Part shown: in pieces, positions 52,626-64,000 of the stretch | Numbering within the stretch: position 1 is the first letter of the stretch | Layout: every line of letters begins with the position of its first letter | NCBI GenBank assembly: GCA_015680685.1 | Contig: MNCI01018056.1 | Span: 217,118 to 281,117, forward strand | DNA: 64,000 bases | Direction: 5' to 3' | DNA from: Gnetum montanum | Taxonomy: Eukaryota > Streptophyta > Gnetopsida > Gnetales > Gnetaceae | Translations under genes and position numbers: made by a program | Notes under the pieces: model-generated | Database searches by the model: none | The model's input: only the letters and a program-made list of their open reading frames with translations | What the model was told of the DNA's origin: nothing

Positions 52626-54620
52626 TTAATCCTGCTTGTTAGTAAAATGGGGAATATCCCTAGTAACTAAATGGTTGAGCATGGTAAGGATTAATAAATG
52701 AAAGATGAGGAACCTTGCATGTTGGAAACATTGCAACTCGGTCATACTTACCCCATTCGGGTTCACACACTCGATTATAGTAAGCATAGTGGGGCAATTT
52801 ATAAGATGTGGTTCCCTAGTAAAGAGTTGACCCACTATGATACTTGAGACTGTAAGATGGTATGCAAGGATCAAGATGTCGCTCTCCATGGCTGTATTCA
52901 TTGGGCCGTATCGTTGTTGGAGTGTTAATTGGTGGCCCTGATGAAGTAACACGAGGCGTTGGGTTCGAAGAGAAGGGTGCACCACAATGTTGGACTTATG
53001 CTGAGTTGGAGAATGTAGTGGCCTTGGAATTGTATTGTCCCTTCCTACGGTCATGTCTAAAGAAGGGATGCCTTCAATGTTGAGGAGGTCTCTCACTAAT
53101 GTTGACAATAGTAACACAAGTAATGTTTGTGGGTTGTTGCTATGGTGAAAACACTTCAGGAATAGTAGGTGGTGATATAGAAGGAGGGGAAGGATGAGAA
53201 CGTTGAAATTTAGAAGAAGTGTAAGGTACGCAAGGTAGTGGTTGTGTTGAGAACATGGGCTAATAGTACTGAGGAGAATGATAATGCGGCGAGATAGAGT
53301 ATGTTGACCCAATTGGGGAAATAGGATGTTGGACTAGATAAGCATTTGGATTTGGATGATATGAAGGGTGTCTCTAGTTTAGGGATGGCTTCCCCCATGA
53401 CTAGGATGGTTGCCACAGTGATTGAATATAGTATCTCTCTATGAACTCTGGGTGTAACATGTTTCCCCAATGCTCATATAAATGTAACAAGATTGGGCAT
53501 TGGCCCTTGGGGTGATCGTACAGGCAAATGTTGCATTCATATGTATGATCGGCAGTCGAGCTCTTATTTTCCTCATCCCTTCTTTCTGATTGTCCAATGA
53601 TATTTTTTCCTGCTTCTCGAGTTGTCAAAACTCTATCTCCAATAATATTGATATATTCCCCACACTTTTATGCATCCATTCCAGCACCTTATTGATATTT
53701 TCCTCGACTTCCTCTAATGATTGTTGTACTGGCAAAGATGATTCCTCCTCCTTGAGATAGGTTGATTTCTCCCTTTTGTGATTACGGACCTTTGTTAAGT
53801 TGAGATTTTGGTCCTATTGATGTTTTTTAACACTCTCCCATCTAGCCATTTCTCCTTCTTCCTTTGCTACCCGCTTAATAAGCTCTTGGAATTGATGGGT
53901 TCGTAGTTCAAAAAGTTGACCTTGGGCATACATCCCTAGGGTCTCTCTTGTTTTATCATGAAGCCCATCAATGTACATTCACCTTTCCTTGGAGAACTCA
54001 TGTCCCGGACAGTTGTTTAACAATGCATAATATCTTTGTAGGGCCATGTCCAAGGGTTCATGTTGTGCTTATTTCCACTCTTGGATTTGTTTCCTCAAGG
54101 CTGACACTCTTGCGTAAGTTTGATATCTTTCGTTAAAGAGTTCTACCATTGTTTGCCAACGTCGTATTGAATTTGGTTTAAATGATCTATAGCATACTTT
54201 TGCTTGGCCAACGAGTGTCATAGGAAAGAGCTTTAATTTTTGCCAACCGTTATCAATGTTGTTCCATGCATAGACATCATAGAAGGTTTGTAAATGTTGT
54301 TGCAAATCTAAGTCATAGCCTCCTGAGAAATTGGGAAAGTTGTTTAAATTGAGCCTGTGTAGGCGGCTCTGTTTATGATGCCTACGGGAAATCCGAACAA
54401 CCTCTTGTATTTAAGTTAGTCTTTTAGTGGCCAGTAGGGGTTTATCGTCATCGAGTAAGTTGTGCTTTCATGCGTTGGGACAATGCTACCTTCGTTTATG
54501 TTTATAAGAAATCCCCACCTCGAATTGCATACTCCAATCTTCATTGTCATATAATTCGTTGGTTCTCCAATGAATTGCCTCACTAGCTGTGGCATTATCG
54601 TAGTCTTGTAGGAGAGGCAT
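52626..54620 (-). pseudogene. Gag of element B
   Basis: From ATG at 54618-54620 (MPLLQDYDNATASEAIHWRT, then SMQFEVGISYKHKRR). Gag domain (54305-54069): LQTFYDVYAWNNIDNGWQKL, LKLFPMTLVGQAKVCYRSFK and SIRRWQTMVELFNERYQTYA, matching C. Charged region (54000-53640), then the compact zinc knuckle CNICLYDHPKGQCP (53497-53535). The C-terminal part (53470-52626) is rich in Pro, Gln, Tyr and His, as in C, and ends at 52626. Several interruptions. No protease follows. Confidence 0.82.
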
Positions 54621-54742
54621 GGTTGTGGAATTGTGTGTGAATTTGTATGTGACTTTTTGTAATTATTTCTTCCTAAAAGATATATCGTTAATTCCTATAC
54701 AGTGACCTTGTATGATACAACTAATCTAGATAACTAGCGCCG

Positions 54743-54760
54743 TCCCTAGCAACGAGGCCA
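54743..54760 (-). promoter_or_regulatory. Primer binding site of element B, decayed tRNA-Asp type
   Basis: The minus strand reads TGGCCTCGTTGCTAGGGA, 14 of 18 matches to the tRNA-Asp complement. Confidence 0.7.
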
Positions 54761-54761
54761 A

Positions 54762-55585
54762 TGATGAGTAGCGAGGTACCCCTACACTCAACCATATGAA
54801 TACAAGCGTTTCACGCATGATCCGGTTGAACTCTACAGATGGACTAGTTGTGGTATCTAGATGGTTACTCATAGATTGCAGTTTGTTGTCTTCCCACCTC
54901 GACTAGTATTAGCTTTGTCATGTATGGTTTAGTCCAGAGTGAGGTGTATGATGTGTTCCTACACTAATGCTACTCCTAAGGATGATGGGAAATAATATCA
55001 ACAAAAATAGGAGAGAGAGTGTATGTGAGAGAGAATCTAAACTAGCCTAAGTGTGATGAGCATCTATTCCTCAATCATCCATACATATCTTGGACCTCAT
55101 GAACGACTACCACTACAATTACCAAACGCATAACCTACGTACGCTACTGGGTTACCAAGTAGTCACACTTAAATGCTCGTGATTACGTCGTAATCATTCC
55201 ACATTACTAGGAGATAAGGTTAGAGAGATATTAATTAAGAAATAAGTAAATAACAATAGCAATTAAATCAATAATTAAGCTAAGTGGATGCTGCAATGAT
55301 GAAGTAATCTCGATCTTTATTGTCGATCATGTGCATGTCCAAGTACGTCACACTCGAATAAGGATGCCATAAAATTACAATCATCACACTGTGGGCATGC
55401 ACTGGGAGAAAAGGGTTGAGAAGACAAACTGATGTACTAAAAACTATTGAAAGCTTTAACTTCCAAAAAAAAAACTCCCTTACCAAAATTGCCTACCTCT
55501 TATTTATAGATGAGGAGACAAGCTGTGATATCGTGTATGTGATATCATGGGTGCAATATCGTAGCCACCAATTCATGGCTCATCA
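54762..55585 (-). repeat. 5' LTR of element B
   Basis: Plus-strand reading from TGATGAGTAGCGAGGTACCC to CATGGCTCATCA; TATA (TATTTATA) at 55501-55508; GATATC sites near 55525-55560 with 14-bp spacing (third mutated to AATATC). 824 bp, colinear with 28673-29486. Confidence 0.9.
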
Positions 55586-56350
55586 ATATCCTATGTGGCC
55601 AAGAAATGATCTAACATCCTTAATGGTTTATGACCTCTGAGTAATGTTTTGGATGACTCTAATCTTCTTTGGATCTCCCTTTATTCCCTTGTGAGATACT
55701 CTATGTCCCAAAACTTTACCATCTTGAACCATTAAATGGATTTTTTGCCAATTATTCTTTAGATTAGTTTCTACACATCTCTTTAATACCTACTCTAAAT
55801 GGTCCAAGGCTTGTTTAAAATCTAGCCCATATGTGGAGAAGTCATCCATAAAGACTTCAATCCCATTGCCAGTTTGCTTCTCGAAGATACTAAGCACATG
55901 TGTATGGAATGTAGTGGGTGCATTACATAAACCAAAGGACATATGCTTGTATGCAAACATTCCCCATGGACTAGTGAATGTGGTCTTTTCTTGGTCTTCT
56001 AGTATAATGAAAATTTGATTGTACCTATTATAGTCATCTAGAAAGCTATAATACTAGTGTCGTACTATAGTATCCAGGACTTGAATAACAAATGGCAGAG
56101 GAAAATGATCCTTGAATGTTGATATGCTTAATAATATGAAATCAATACAAACCCTCCATTTTCCACCCTTCTTTTGTATAATGACTAATGGGCTGACCCA
56201 TTCACTGTATGCTATTGGATAGTTAAATCTTACTTCCAACAATTTTTCTAACTCTTATTTGAAAACTTCTTTAAGCTTTGGTTTTAACCTTCTTTGAGGT
56301 TGGCAATGTGGTTTCACAACTGGATCTATAGAGATTTAATGTTGGCATAT
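55586..56350 (-). pseudogene. Reverse transcriptase of element A
   Basis: Minus strand: MLEVRFNYPIAYSEWVSPLV, GGKWRVCIDF, STFKDHFPLPFVIQVLDTIV, LEDQEKTTFTSPWGMFAY, MSFGLCNAPTTFHTHVLSIF, GIEVFMDDFSTYGLDFKQAL and MVQDGKVLGHRVSQ. FMDD box as in G. The thumb region is cut at 55586 by element B and continues at 28672. Several stops and frameshifts. Confidence 0.9.
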
Positions 56351-57420
56351 ATGTGGATTAATTTTAGTGATCTCATCATAGGACCACACAAATGCAGTTG
56401 ACCATTTATTTACCATTTCTAGTAATTTTCTCTTTTGTTACTTATCAAGTTTGACATTTATAATTACTAGATTCTTATTATTTCGAAAGACATATTCAAG
56501 TGTATTTGGAAGGGTTTTTAGTTCTAAGGGTTTTGGTTCATGTGTCTCTTGTATCTCTAGTCTTCCACATTCAATATATTCTTCTTGAAATGGCTTGATG
56601 TGAGGAGGTTGTCTTTTAAAGTATTCTAACTTATCAATACTTCTAAATAGGCACTTGTGATTCTACTTGTAGGATCCATGCATATATTGGATTTATTCTC
56701 CTCTTTAGGTATTAGCCATTGGGTGCCTTCTTGTCAGGTGGTTGCTACATATAGACACTTTTGTACACACATCTTTTATACATCCATTGCATGTTGTGAT
56801 GGTGTTGTTTCTTATGGCCCAAATTTATTGCACAAAATTACACCCATTATCACTATATGTGATACATGAAACTCAATGTGACTGTATGATTTCAACCACA
56901 TCTTCCTTAGATATTTCTAAGGATAAGTCTCTAATTCCAAGCTTAGCATCCACAATGCCAAGCCATGCTCTTCCCATAGTTATAGGAAATTCTCCTTTGT
57001 TTTTCCCCACATGTTAGTAGGATAAGACCAACCACTTATTTTGGTGATGAAATCATCCAATTGTCTATGTAGGACAGTGATTGATTGATCCACAAGCTCT
57101 AGTTGGATGTTTCTTTTCTTCAATGGAGAAAGATTCTAGGCTTTGTACATATATTGAAAAATCAGATTTACTCCTAATTGAGAATCTAGTAGAACCTTAC
57201 AAGATTGATCTCTTGCTATCTAAAGATATACTAAAGACCATTTGAGATCTATTCTTTTCTTTGAAAGTCCTCATGCTTTAATCTAATGCATTATAGTTTA
57301 AGTGAGCATGACAATGGTCAAATTTAGGTTCGTAGAATATGGAAGCATAGTATTCACTTAAGGAGTATGTATAGATGGGGTGGATGTAGGTGAAGTCCCC
57401 ATTCTTTGAACCCTTTCTAG
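56351..57420 (-). pseudogene. Protease and protease-RT spacer of element A
   Basis: About 57100-57320 reads DQSCKVLLDSQLGVNLIFQY, NIQLELVDQSITVLHRQL and ISGWSYPTN, then in another frame ITMGRAWLGIVDAKLGI. It aligns with C's protease; the active site DSG reads DSQ, so the glycine is lost. The spacer 56351-57000 resembles G's. Confidence 0.78.
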
Positions 57421-57699
57421 ACGTGTTTTGAAAAATGGATGTTTTCTAGATTTAGATTCATTTACCAACACATCCTCTTGTGTATTAATTACCATGGTAA
57501 CACTCTATTGTTGTGGTTGTGTTGATAGTTCTCCTTGTAAGACCAACAGTGGGACTGGTGGTAGGGAGTTAGGAGTGTATAGTGACGGACCAACTATTGG
57601 TTGGTGTGCATAAGAATTGGGATACATTTTCATAGTAATGGACCTATGATATTCTAGTGGATAGTAGTGAGAGAAGATGTGAACTGAAGCATTTCCTAG

Positions 57700-59826
57700 A
57701 TAGATGGAATGTTTAATGTAATATCAATAAGGATTTGGTTATCCATATGGATACTATTCCCTTGGTGGTGGCATACCCCATGCTTGACATTGTTGCCATT
57801 GTTATTGGTATTGCTCCTATGGTTGAGGATAGGCTTCACTTGGATAATATGATGATTGGTAAGATTGTCAAAAGTTACCTTGTAGGTAAGCAAATCATCT
57901 TGGCATCTATTTCTTGACAAATCTTGGGTTAAGCACATATGCCCTAGATTCTTGTAAGTGGGCCATAACAAGAAAACATCCTTGAGGATGATCATATTGG
58001 CACACTTTGCATCCTTCTTTATTTTTTGAACTAGAGTCTATTAATTCTTCAACTACAGAAAATTTTCATTATTTTTGTAGTTTTCTTGTCCATTATCTCT
58101 TCTTTTCTTCCTTTCTTTATTTTTGTTCAGAGATTGTTCAACCTTTTCCTTTACTATCTTGAGTGCAGTAGTAAATTTTTCATCCATGGAATCACTTTTT
58201 TCTACCTTAGTCACAATATCATTGACTGATTTTTGGATGGGTAGAGTCTTCATCTAGATTGTATCCTCCAAAGTTTCTTCTTCTTTTCTTTCACATATTT
58301 TCCCATTGCGAGATCTTGATTGTACTCTTTAGTTGATTCTCTTTTTTTAATTCTCCTTCCTCTTTGGCCACATGGTCTATCAATATTTAAATTTTCTGGA
58401 CTATCATTTTTGATATCCTACCTTGGGCATACACCCCAAAATTTTCTCTAATCTTATTCCTTAACCCATCAATAATATGTCTAAGTTGTTTCCTTTGAGA
58501 AAATCCATGGCTTGGACATCTATGTAGTACTGAATAGTACCTATCCATTGCTACATCAAGGGATTCATATGTCCCTTACTTCCATCCTTGAATTTTTTTT
58601 CTTAAATTGGACACTTTGAAATAAGTTTGATACTTGTCATTAAAGAGCTCTAGTATGGTACTCCATATTCAAATCGATTCTAGTTTTAAGGATTTGTACT
58701 AGCTCTCTACTTCCTTAATGAGCATTCTAGGAAACAACTTCAATTTTTGCCAATTATTCTTAATGTTTTGAAGTGCATAGGCATCATGGAAGGCTTGAAG
58801 ATGATGTTGTGGATCTACATTGTATCCACCTTCAAACTTGGGAATGCTATTCATATCTAGTCACTTGATGCAACTATCCCTTATGTGCCTAGTAGAAATA
58901 TACACTACTTCTTTCATATTAATCATATTATGAGTAAACAATAGGGGTGCTCCATGATCATCGAGTTCGTAGACTCTATTGTAGTTATCACCCCTTTGCT
59001 ACTTATAATGCTCTCTATCTTCATTTTTGATCCTATCGCTTCTTCTTTCATACTTATCCTCTTCTTCATCAAGATGTCTTCTTTGATGCTCATGTCTCTC
59101 ATGATCCCTTTGCCTTTCCCTATCATGATCCCTCATTCTTCTTTTTCTCTTATCATAATCTTTGGATGAGTGTTAGGATGAAGAGGAAGAGGTTGAAAAA
59201 CAGTGTCGGTTAGTTCTCCTTCTATGACTCCTTGATTCATCTTCTTTTGATTTAGTGGAGGTTCTAGACCTTGGATTCCTCCTAAGTGTGGAGTTTTTCT
59301 TATCTCCTCTAGGTGTTTCCACAAGATTTGAATGTAATTATATCTTGATAGAATCTTTGATATGGATAATAGGTATTTGAGATTAAGATCCATGGTTTTC
59401 ATAAAATTTCTCTGTATGAAACATTGCATTATCTCTTTCCTCTAGGAAAACTGTTTGTGATACTCTCTCTCATTTATCAAGCTCATTCCTTGTTTCCATA
59501 GTAACATCCCTTCTTAATTGAGCTTATGTTGGTTGGTATGGTTGAGTCATGTGCTTTCTAATGTGATACCCTTCTTGTACATGGCTAAGGTTTGATCATA
59601 TGAGTGTTGCTTGCAACATTCATGGTGTAGAATGTTCTGGATCTCTCCACCTTAGTTGCTCATCCTGGTAAAAGAAAAATGTAAAATTAAGATAATATGG
59701 ATCACTATGAGCATAGGAGATTCTAGTTTGCATGGGCGCACTCCAATCTTCTTCATCATATCCTTTGTCATGGTTCTTAGGAATTTCATTTTTGGGTAGT
59801 GATTTTTCCTTAAGTGTAGAAGCCAT
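57700..59826 (-). pseudogene. Gag of element A
   Basis: Start ATG at 59826 (MASTLKEKSLPKNEIPKNHD), then DPYYLNFTFFFYQDEQLRWR, the conserved N-terminal block of the family. Gag domain traces at 58560-58800. Lys/Glu-rich section (58253-58053): MKTLPIQKSVNDIVTKVEKS. Zinc knuckle CKVCQYDHPQGC at 57976-58011. A Tyr/Gln-rich tail is inferred from A-rich remnants at 57700-57900. Many stops. Confidence 0.78.
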
Positions 59827-59952
59827 ATTGTGTTTTTGACACTTTTAAGTATGTGTGTCTGTTAAAAGAATTAATTCAAGTTTGAAAGATAAACTTTATA
59901 ATTCTTAATACAAATAACTCTATAAAATTAACTACTAAGTAAACATTGACAC

Positions 59953-59970
59953 ATCCCCAACAACGATAAC
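59953..59970 (-). promoter_or_regulatory. Primer binding site of element A, strongly decayed
   Basis: The minus strand reads TGTTATCGTTGTTGGGGA, 12 of 18 matches to the tRNA-Asp complement, all but one difference a transition. Position next to the LTR supports the call. Confidence 0.6.
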
Positions 59971-59971
59971 A

Positions 59972-60899
59972 ATAATGAGTGGCTAGGTATTTCAACACTC
60001 CACCATACAAGTCACAAGAGTTCACCCATAACTAGATTTGTAATCCATGGATGGACAATGTAAGTATGCTAGTGGTTGATGGTTTACAATTGTTGTCTTC
60101 TCATGTTGAGTTAGTGAAGTGCGAGTAGTATGGTTTAACTCTCAGTGAGGCATATGATATCATAATGTTGTTGGCTCAAATTAGTCCTAAGTGCTTCCAT
60201 AGTGAAAATGAAAATAAAGTCTAAATCCTAGTGATAACTGAAACTTAAATCTATCTTAGCCTATGGCGATAAGCATCTTCTCCTGGCTTATTATACACAC
60301 CCTAGGCTCATGTAACTATTATTACGATTACCAAGTGAATTCACTACTAAGCAAATCAAGTGAAATCACTATTGGGTTACCAAACGATTACACTTAACAC
60401 TCAAAACTAGTCATACTTATGCTTCCTTACTAAGAGACATTAGTAAAGTAAAGTATTCAAGAAATGTAAATGACATAAAAGTAAAAATGCTTAAAATTAA
60501 AATTAATTTAAGTAAACAAAGTAGAATGCTATAATGGTAATCTTGATCTTTATTGCGAGTCATGAATTGTGTCTAGTTTTAATCCACTTGAATAAAGACT
60601 CTATACAACTGTTAGTTACCAGACTGTGGCCATTCACTTCTACATCTAACTTTAACTCTAAGTGAAACTCATAGAAAGAAACTACAACAATTTAACAATG
60701 AAACTCATAGAAAGAAACTGCAACAATTTAACAGTGAAACTCATAGAAAGAAACTGCAACAATTTCACTAAGCGTTGCACAAAAGTTGTTCTAAGGATGC
60801 AACGGTGGTTTGGTATTGATAGTCATGACCAAGGCCCACTACATTGTATCTATGATGATGTAAGTAGCACTACGATATCATAGATACAATATCACGTCA
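59972..60899 (-). repeat. 5' LTR of element A
   Basis: Plus-strand reading from TAATGAGTGGCTAGGTA (family start TGATGAGTGG with one change) to CAATATCACGTCA. 928 bp, the same length as the solo LTR. It contains a 36-bp triplication (60663-60770). Its outer flank is TTTGA; the partner flank was not found. Confidence 0.8.
60663..60770. repeat. 36-bp tandem repeat, three copies
   Basis: Unit TGAAACTCATAGAAAGAAAC followed by TGCAACAATTTAACAG, near-identical copies inside A's LTR. Confidence 0.95.
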
Positions 60900-62581
60900 T
60901 TTGACTTAATGGATTTGATTAGGTAAGAAGCACAAAATGTACCCTACACCCCATACCCATGATTATGTTTTTGGGTGGTGGATAGTGTAATGGTTCCATC
61001 ACTTTGAAAGGGAAGAATGTTTGGATTAGCATTTAAGAAGTACATGAGCCATGTAATTTAGATTTGGTTTTACTTAATGAAATTGTACTTAGAAGATTCA
61101 AGGATGGTCTTCTAGTGACATAACCATAATTTTAGTTGCAACATAATAATATCTAAAACTTTGGAGAATCTTAGAGATTTTTTTCAAAATGTTCCTTCAC
61201 TACCACTACAACTAAAAATTTTATCAAAATGGCTAGAGTACATGTTCTTTAATGAAGGTAAACCAATGATTGACAATGTCACATTACCAGTTCAACAAAA
61301 GGTATAGTTGAAGGTAATGATAATGAAAAGAAAATTTGAATTTGTTTGATTGTATGATAAACTAATATAAATTAATGCCTGGATCTATCAACATTGTATA
61401 GATATGGATCTAAGTGTAAATTCTTAAAGGAATTTATAGGCACCTGTCAAGCTAAACCTGTGTGATGTGGTAAATAATGAAATCATTGATCTTTAAGTAT
61501 TGGTTTCATTAGAAAGTTATTAGATTAGTTTAACTATAGTTGCATCAAGAAAAGGTAATGAATGGAGAGTTTGTGTTGGCTGCATAATGTTAGATGCTGC
61601 AACTTTAAAAGAACACTTCTAGTTATCATTGTGGACTATGTGTTTAATAACAACAAAAGAAGTCATAAGACTAAGAAGTAGTTCATGACATGAAATAAAC
61701 AGTAAGAAAGCAACACCACATGGCTCACAACAAATTGAAGTTTACCTTACGCAACTCAAAAGAAGCAATGAGGAGAAAACTAGTGTAATCAGAAGACATT
61801 AGTACAAGTTCATAAGAAACTAATGAAGATCTCATGAGGTTGAAATGCAATCATAAGTAAACACTTACAAAATTGCAAAACTATAATTTCTCAATATCCA
61901 AATGGAACTTGGAGCATAATAGATGAGATTGAAGAATATAAGTACAAGATTACCTAGCATCCAAAAAGAGCATAATGAGGTGAATTCTAAATGGGCAAAC
62001 TACACATTGAATAATCTAAACATGAATGAGGTGAATTCTAAATAGGCAAACTACACATTGAGTAATGTAAACATGAATGAGGTGAATTCTAAAGAGGCAA
62101 ACTACACATTGAGTAATGTAAACATGAGAAGTTCAATGAAGATGAAGTTGTAGATGTAAGAACCTATTAGGAGATAAAGGTTTAACATAAAAAGATTAAG
62201 CTATGAGTACAAAGTGAACTCCAACCATGTGTAAGACCAATGAAGGATTTAGTACTAAATACCTTGTACACAACCCTAATGTTTACAATGATGGCTTAGC
62301 TTTGACTTGATGTATGATCGTAACACACTTAGAGATTATAACTACATCAGAAGATGTGGAAATAAAAGTTAAGAGTAAGGATTGGAGAAGTAGATATCAA
62401 CTAAATCCTTTGATAAGAATATTCCATAAACCTAGAGTAGTTATGATCTACACATTATTACAAACAAAAAATTAGCTTTGGTTATCAAATAGTAAATCCT
62501 ATTTCATGATCCTAGTGAAAATACAAGAAGTTTGTAAGTTAGAAAATTTACCTAACTATAGAAAATCATATGGTTAATATG
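60900..62581 (+). pseudogene. Degenerate region with a plus-strand RT scrap
   Basis: Mostly stop-rich. Near 61545-61665 the plus strand reads RKGNEWRVCVGCIMLDAATL then KEHF, the finger region of a Ty3/gypsy RT (usually KGxEWRVCVDYRxLNxAT). No other domain could be followed. A 51-bp triplication lies at 61977-62129. Confidence 0.55.
61977..62129. repeat. 51-bp tandem repeat, three copies
   Basis: Unit starts GAGGTGAATTCTAAATGGGC and ends GTAAACATGAAT; copies differ at a few positions. Confidence 0.95.
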
Positions 62582-63466
62582 TGATGAGTAGTGAGACATC
62601 CCTATGCCCAATCATATGAATCACAAGCGTTCACACATGATCTAGTCAAACTCCATGGATGGGACTAGTTGTGTATCTAAATTGTTATGCCTTGATTGCA
62701 ACTTGCTGTCTTCCCACTTGGACTAGTGGTAGCTTTGTCATGTATGGTTTAGTCCAAAGTAAGGCATATGATTGATGTTGCCTAATCCTATACTGCTCCT
62801 AATGATAATAAAGAACTAAATTAATTTAGCTAATGAACAATGGAAAGAAAAACCTAAACTAGCCTACATGCGATGAGTATCCATTCCTAATCCTTTGCAT
62901 ATGCCTTGGACTTCGTATAACCACCATTGGAATTACCAAGCACACATCACTAGGGTTTCCAAAAAATACACTACTAGGCTACCGAGTAATTATACTTAAG
63001 CACTCGTGATTAACTGTACTCATTTCACCTAATGACAGGAATTGTAAAGAGCAATAAATGGAAATATTAACTAAGTAAAATAGTAAATAATTAAACAATT
63101 TAAAGAAATAATAATCTAAGTGGATGCTGCAATGATGGAAGTAATCACAATCTTTATTTCCAGTCATGTGACGTGTCCAAGTATGTTACACTCAAATAAT
63201 GATGTCATACAATCAAAAGCATCACACTACAGGCATGCACTAGGAATAATAGAATTGGAAATTGACAATCTATGAAAAAGGTAACTAAAACTTGAAACTA
63301 AAAATCTATGCCAACCATACACTTAAGTGTTGTATTTATAGGCTAACATGGAAGAGATGATATTGGATATTCGACATTGTTTCTTAGGACCCAATATCAC
63401 GTATTTGATATGACATCCTTGATATTGGATATTCGATATCGGGGTTGACATAATCATGACTCATCA
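62582..63466 (-). repeat. 3' LTR of element F
   Basis: Plus-strand reading from TGATGAGTAGTGAGACATCC to CATGACTCATCA, 885 bp, with TATTTATA at 63333-63340 and GATATC-like sites at 63360-63445. The adjacent minus-strand sequence ATTTAGTCGTGGGGTTA (63467-63483) is the polypurine tract region, so this is the downstream LTR of an element extending beyond the window. Confidence 0.85.
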
Positions 63467-63659
63467 TAACCCCACGACTAAATGAAAACTTGTCCTCGAG
63501 TTAAACAAAATGAGGAACAAGTTGTTTATAAAATTTTGGGAAGGTATGGAATTATTGCCAAACTCAAACGAACAAACAAATGGACTCTTAAATGTCGCAG
63601 TGGTGTTTTACAAAAATTTGAACATACTATTACAAGATACAAAATTAGGGAAGCTCATG

Positions 63660-64000
63660 TAGTTCTCAGAGGTGGTCACTCCTCCATCGGTTGCTTCCCT
63701 TTGTCACTAGGCTTCTAAAATTTATAATGATTGAGAAGTGCCTACAAGTTTTCTTGTTCCGTTTGTGGATCCTATACCATCCAGGCTACTAAACCAATGT
63801 GTGTTAGCATAGGTATGTCCTAAAGGCATGGTAGCTGTGGAAACATTTTTTTGGCCTTCACTCACCAAGACACAAATTTTTATCTCTCTTCTTCAAATGC
63901 CTTGGCCTTTTCTTTGAATTCATGATAATCTATGAGTCTCTTGGCTAGGTTTGAAGCAACATCCTTTTGTCCATGGTAGTAGGTTTTAACCACTTGAAGT
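63660..64000 (-). pseudogene. aORF C-terminus of element F (cut by window end)
   Basis: Minus strand: DKGKQPMEE, a stop, PPLRTT, stop; matches the C-terminal form of B's aORF (DKGNTPMKEPPLPGTT). Upstream homology to B continues to the window end (e.g. the segment at 63760-63790 matching B's 29790-29830). It shows that a third element carries the aORF. Confidence 0.65.

Larger units (their letters stand above)
28673..55585 (-). mobile_element. Element B: Athila-like gag-plus-aORF element, enlarged by nested element D
   Basis: Bounded by two inverted-orientation LTRs (28673-29486 and 54762-55585) and flanked by ATATT (28668-28672) and ATATC (55586-55590), a target-site duplication with one C/T change. 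It inserted in A's RT. Reading on the minus strand: 5' LTR, primer site, gag, linker, aORF, polypurine tract, 3' LTR. There is no protease, RT, RNase H or integrase between gag and linker. Without D (31586-50520 plus one TSD copy) it is about 8 kb. Confidence 0.88.

Overview
This window is transposon-dense plant nuclear DNA, most likely from a seed plant with a large genome. It holds remains of Ty3/gypsy LTR retrotransposons in several orientations. Almost every coding frame is broken by stops and frameshifts, many of them C-to-T or G-to-A changes as expected from old methylated DNA. I found no intact cellular gene, no tRNA or rRNA gene, no prokaryote-style operon and no CRISPR array. The species cannot be fixed from the sequence. 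Two blocks of Ns (8944-9818 and 43853-44072) and four single Ns mark assembly joins.

Layout. (1) 1-6357: minus-strand Athila-like element 'G' (5' LTR, tRNA-Asp-type primer site, gag, protease, RT, RNase H, start of integrase), cut by the window edge. (2) 6358-7240: scraps of other elements, including a different gag with a degenerate tRNA-iMet-type primer site. (3) 7460-8330: a GC-rich, gene-like island. (4) 8340-14640: AT-rich DNA with an assembly gap and a solo LTR (12169-13095) flanked by CTTAT on both sides. (5) 14640-60899: one nested complex. (6) 60900-62581: degenerate DNA with an RT scrap. (7) 62582-64000: 3' LTR and ORF end of another minus-strand element, 'F'.

The nested complex is the main result. 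The oldest layer is minus-strand element A, with its 5' LTR at 59972-60899. A's polyprotein is interrupted twice. Plus-strand element C (20934-28064) sits between A's integrase and RNase H. Minus-strand element B (28673-55585) sits inside A's RT, flanked by ATATT/ATATC. B's downstream ORF is split by element D (31586-50520), a Tat/Retand-type element with dual RNase H, flanked by a perfect TGGGG duplication. D's polyprotein is itself split between protease and RT by block E (about 38490-44072), which carries a plus-strand, intron-bearing gene relic with an FCP1-phosphatase-like first part.

How the pieces relate. A, B, C, F, G and the solo LTR are one Athila-like family: shared LTR ends, tRNA-Asp-like primer sites, a conserved gag and, in A, B and F, an extra ORF (here 'aORF') in the position where Athila elements carry an env-like ORF. 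B (gag plus aORF, no pol) and C (gag, protease and only the integrase tail) look like pol-deleted forms that would have needed enzymes from relatives such as A or G. In B, a triple GATATC plus TATA arrangement typical of the family's U3 promoter recurs just upstream of the aORF.
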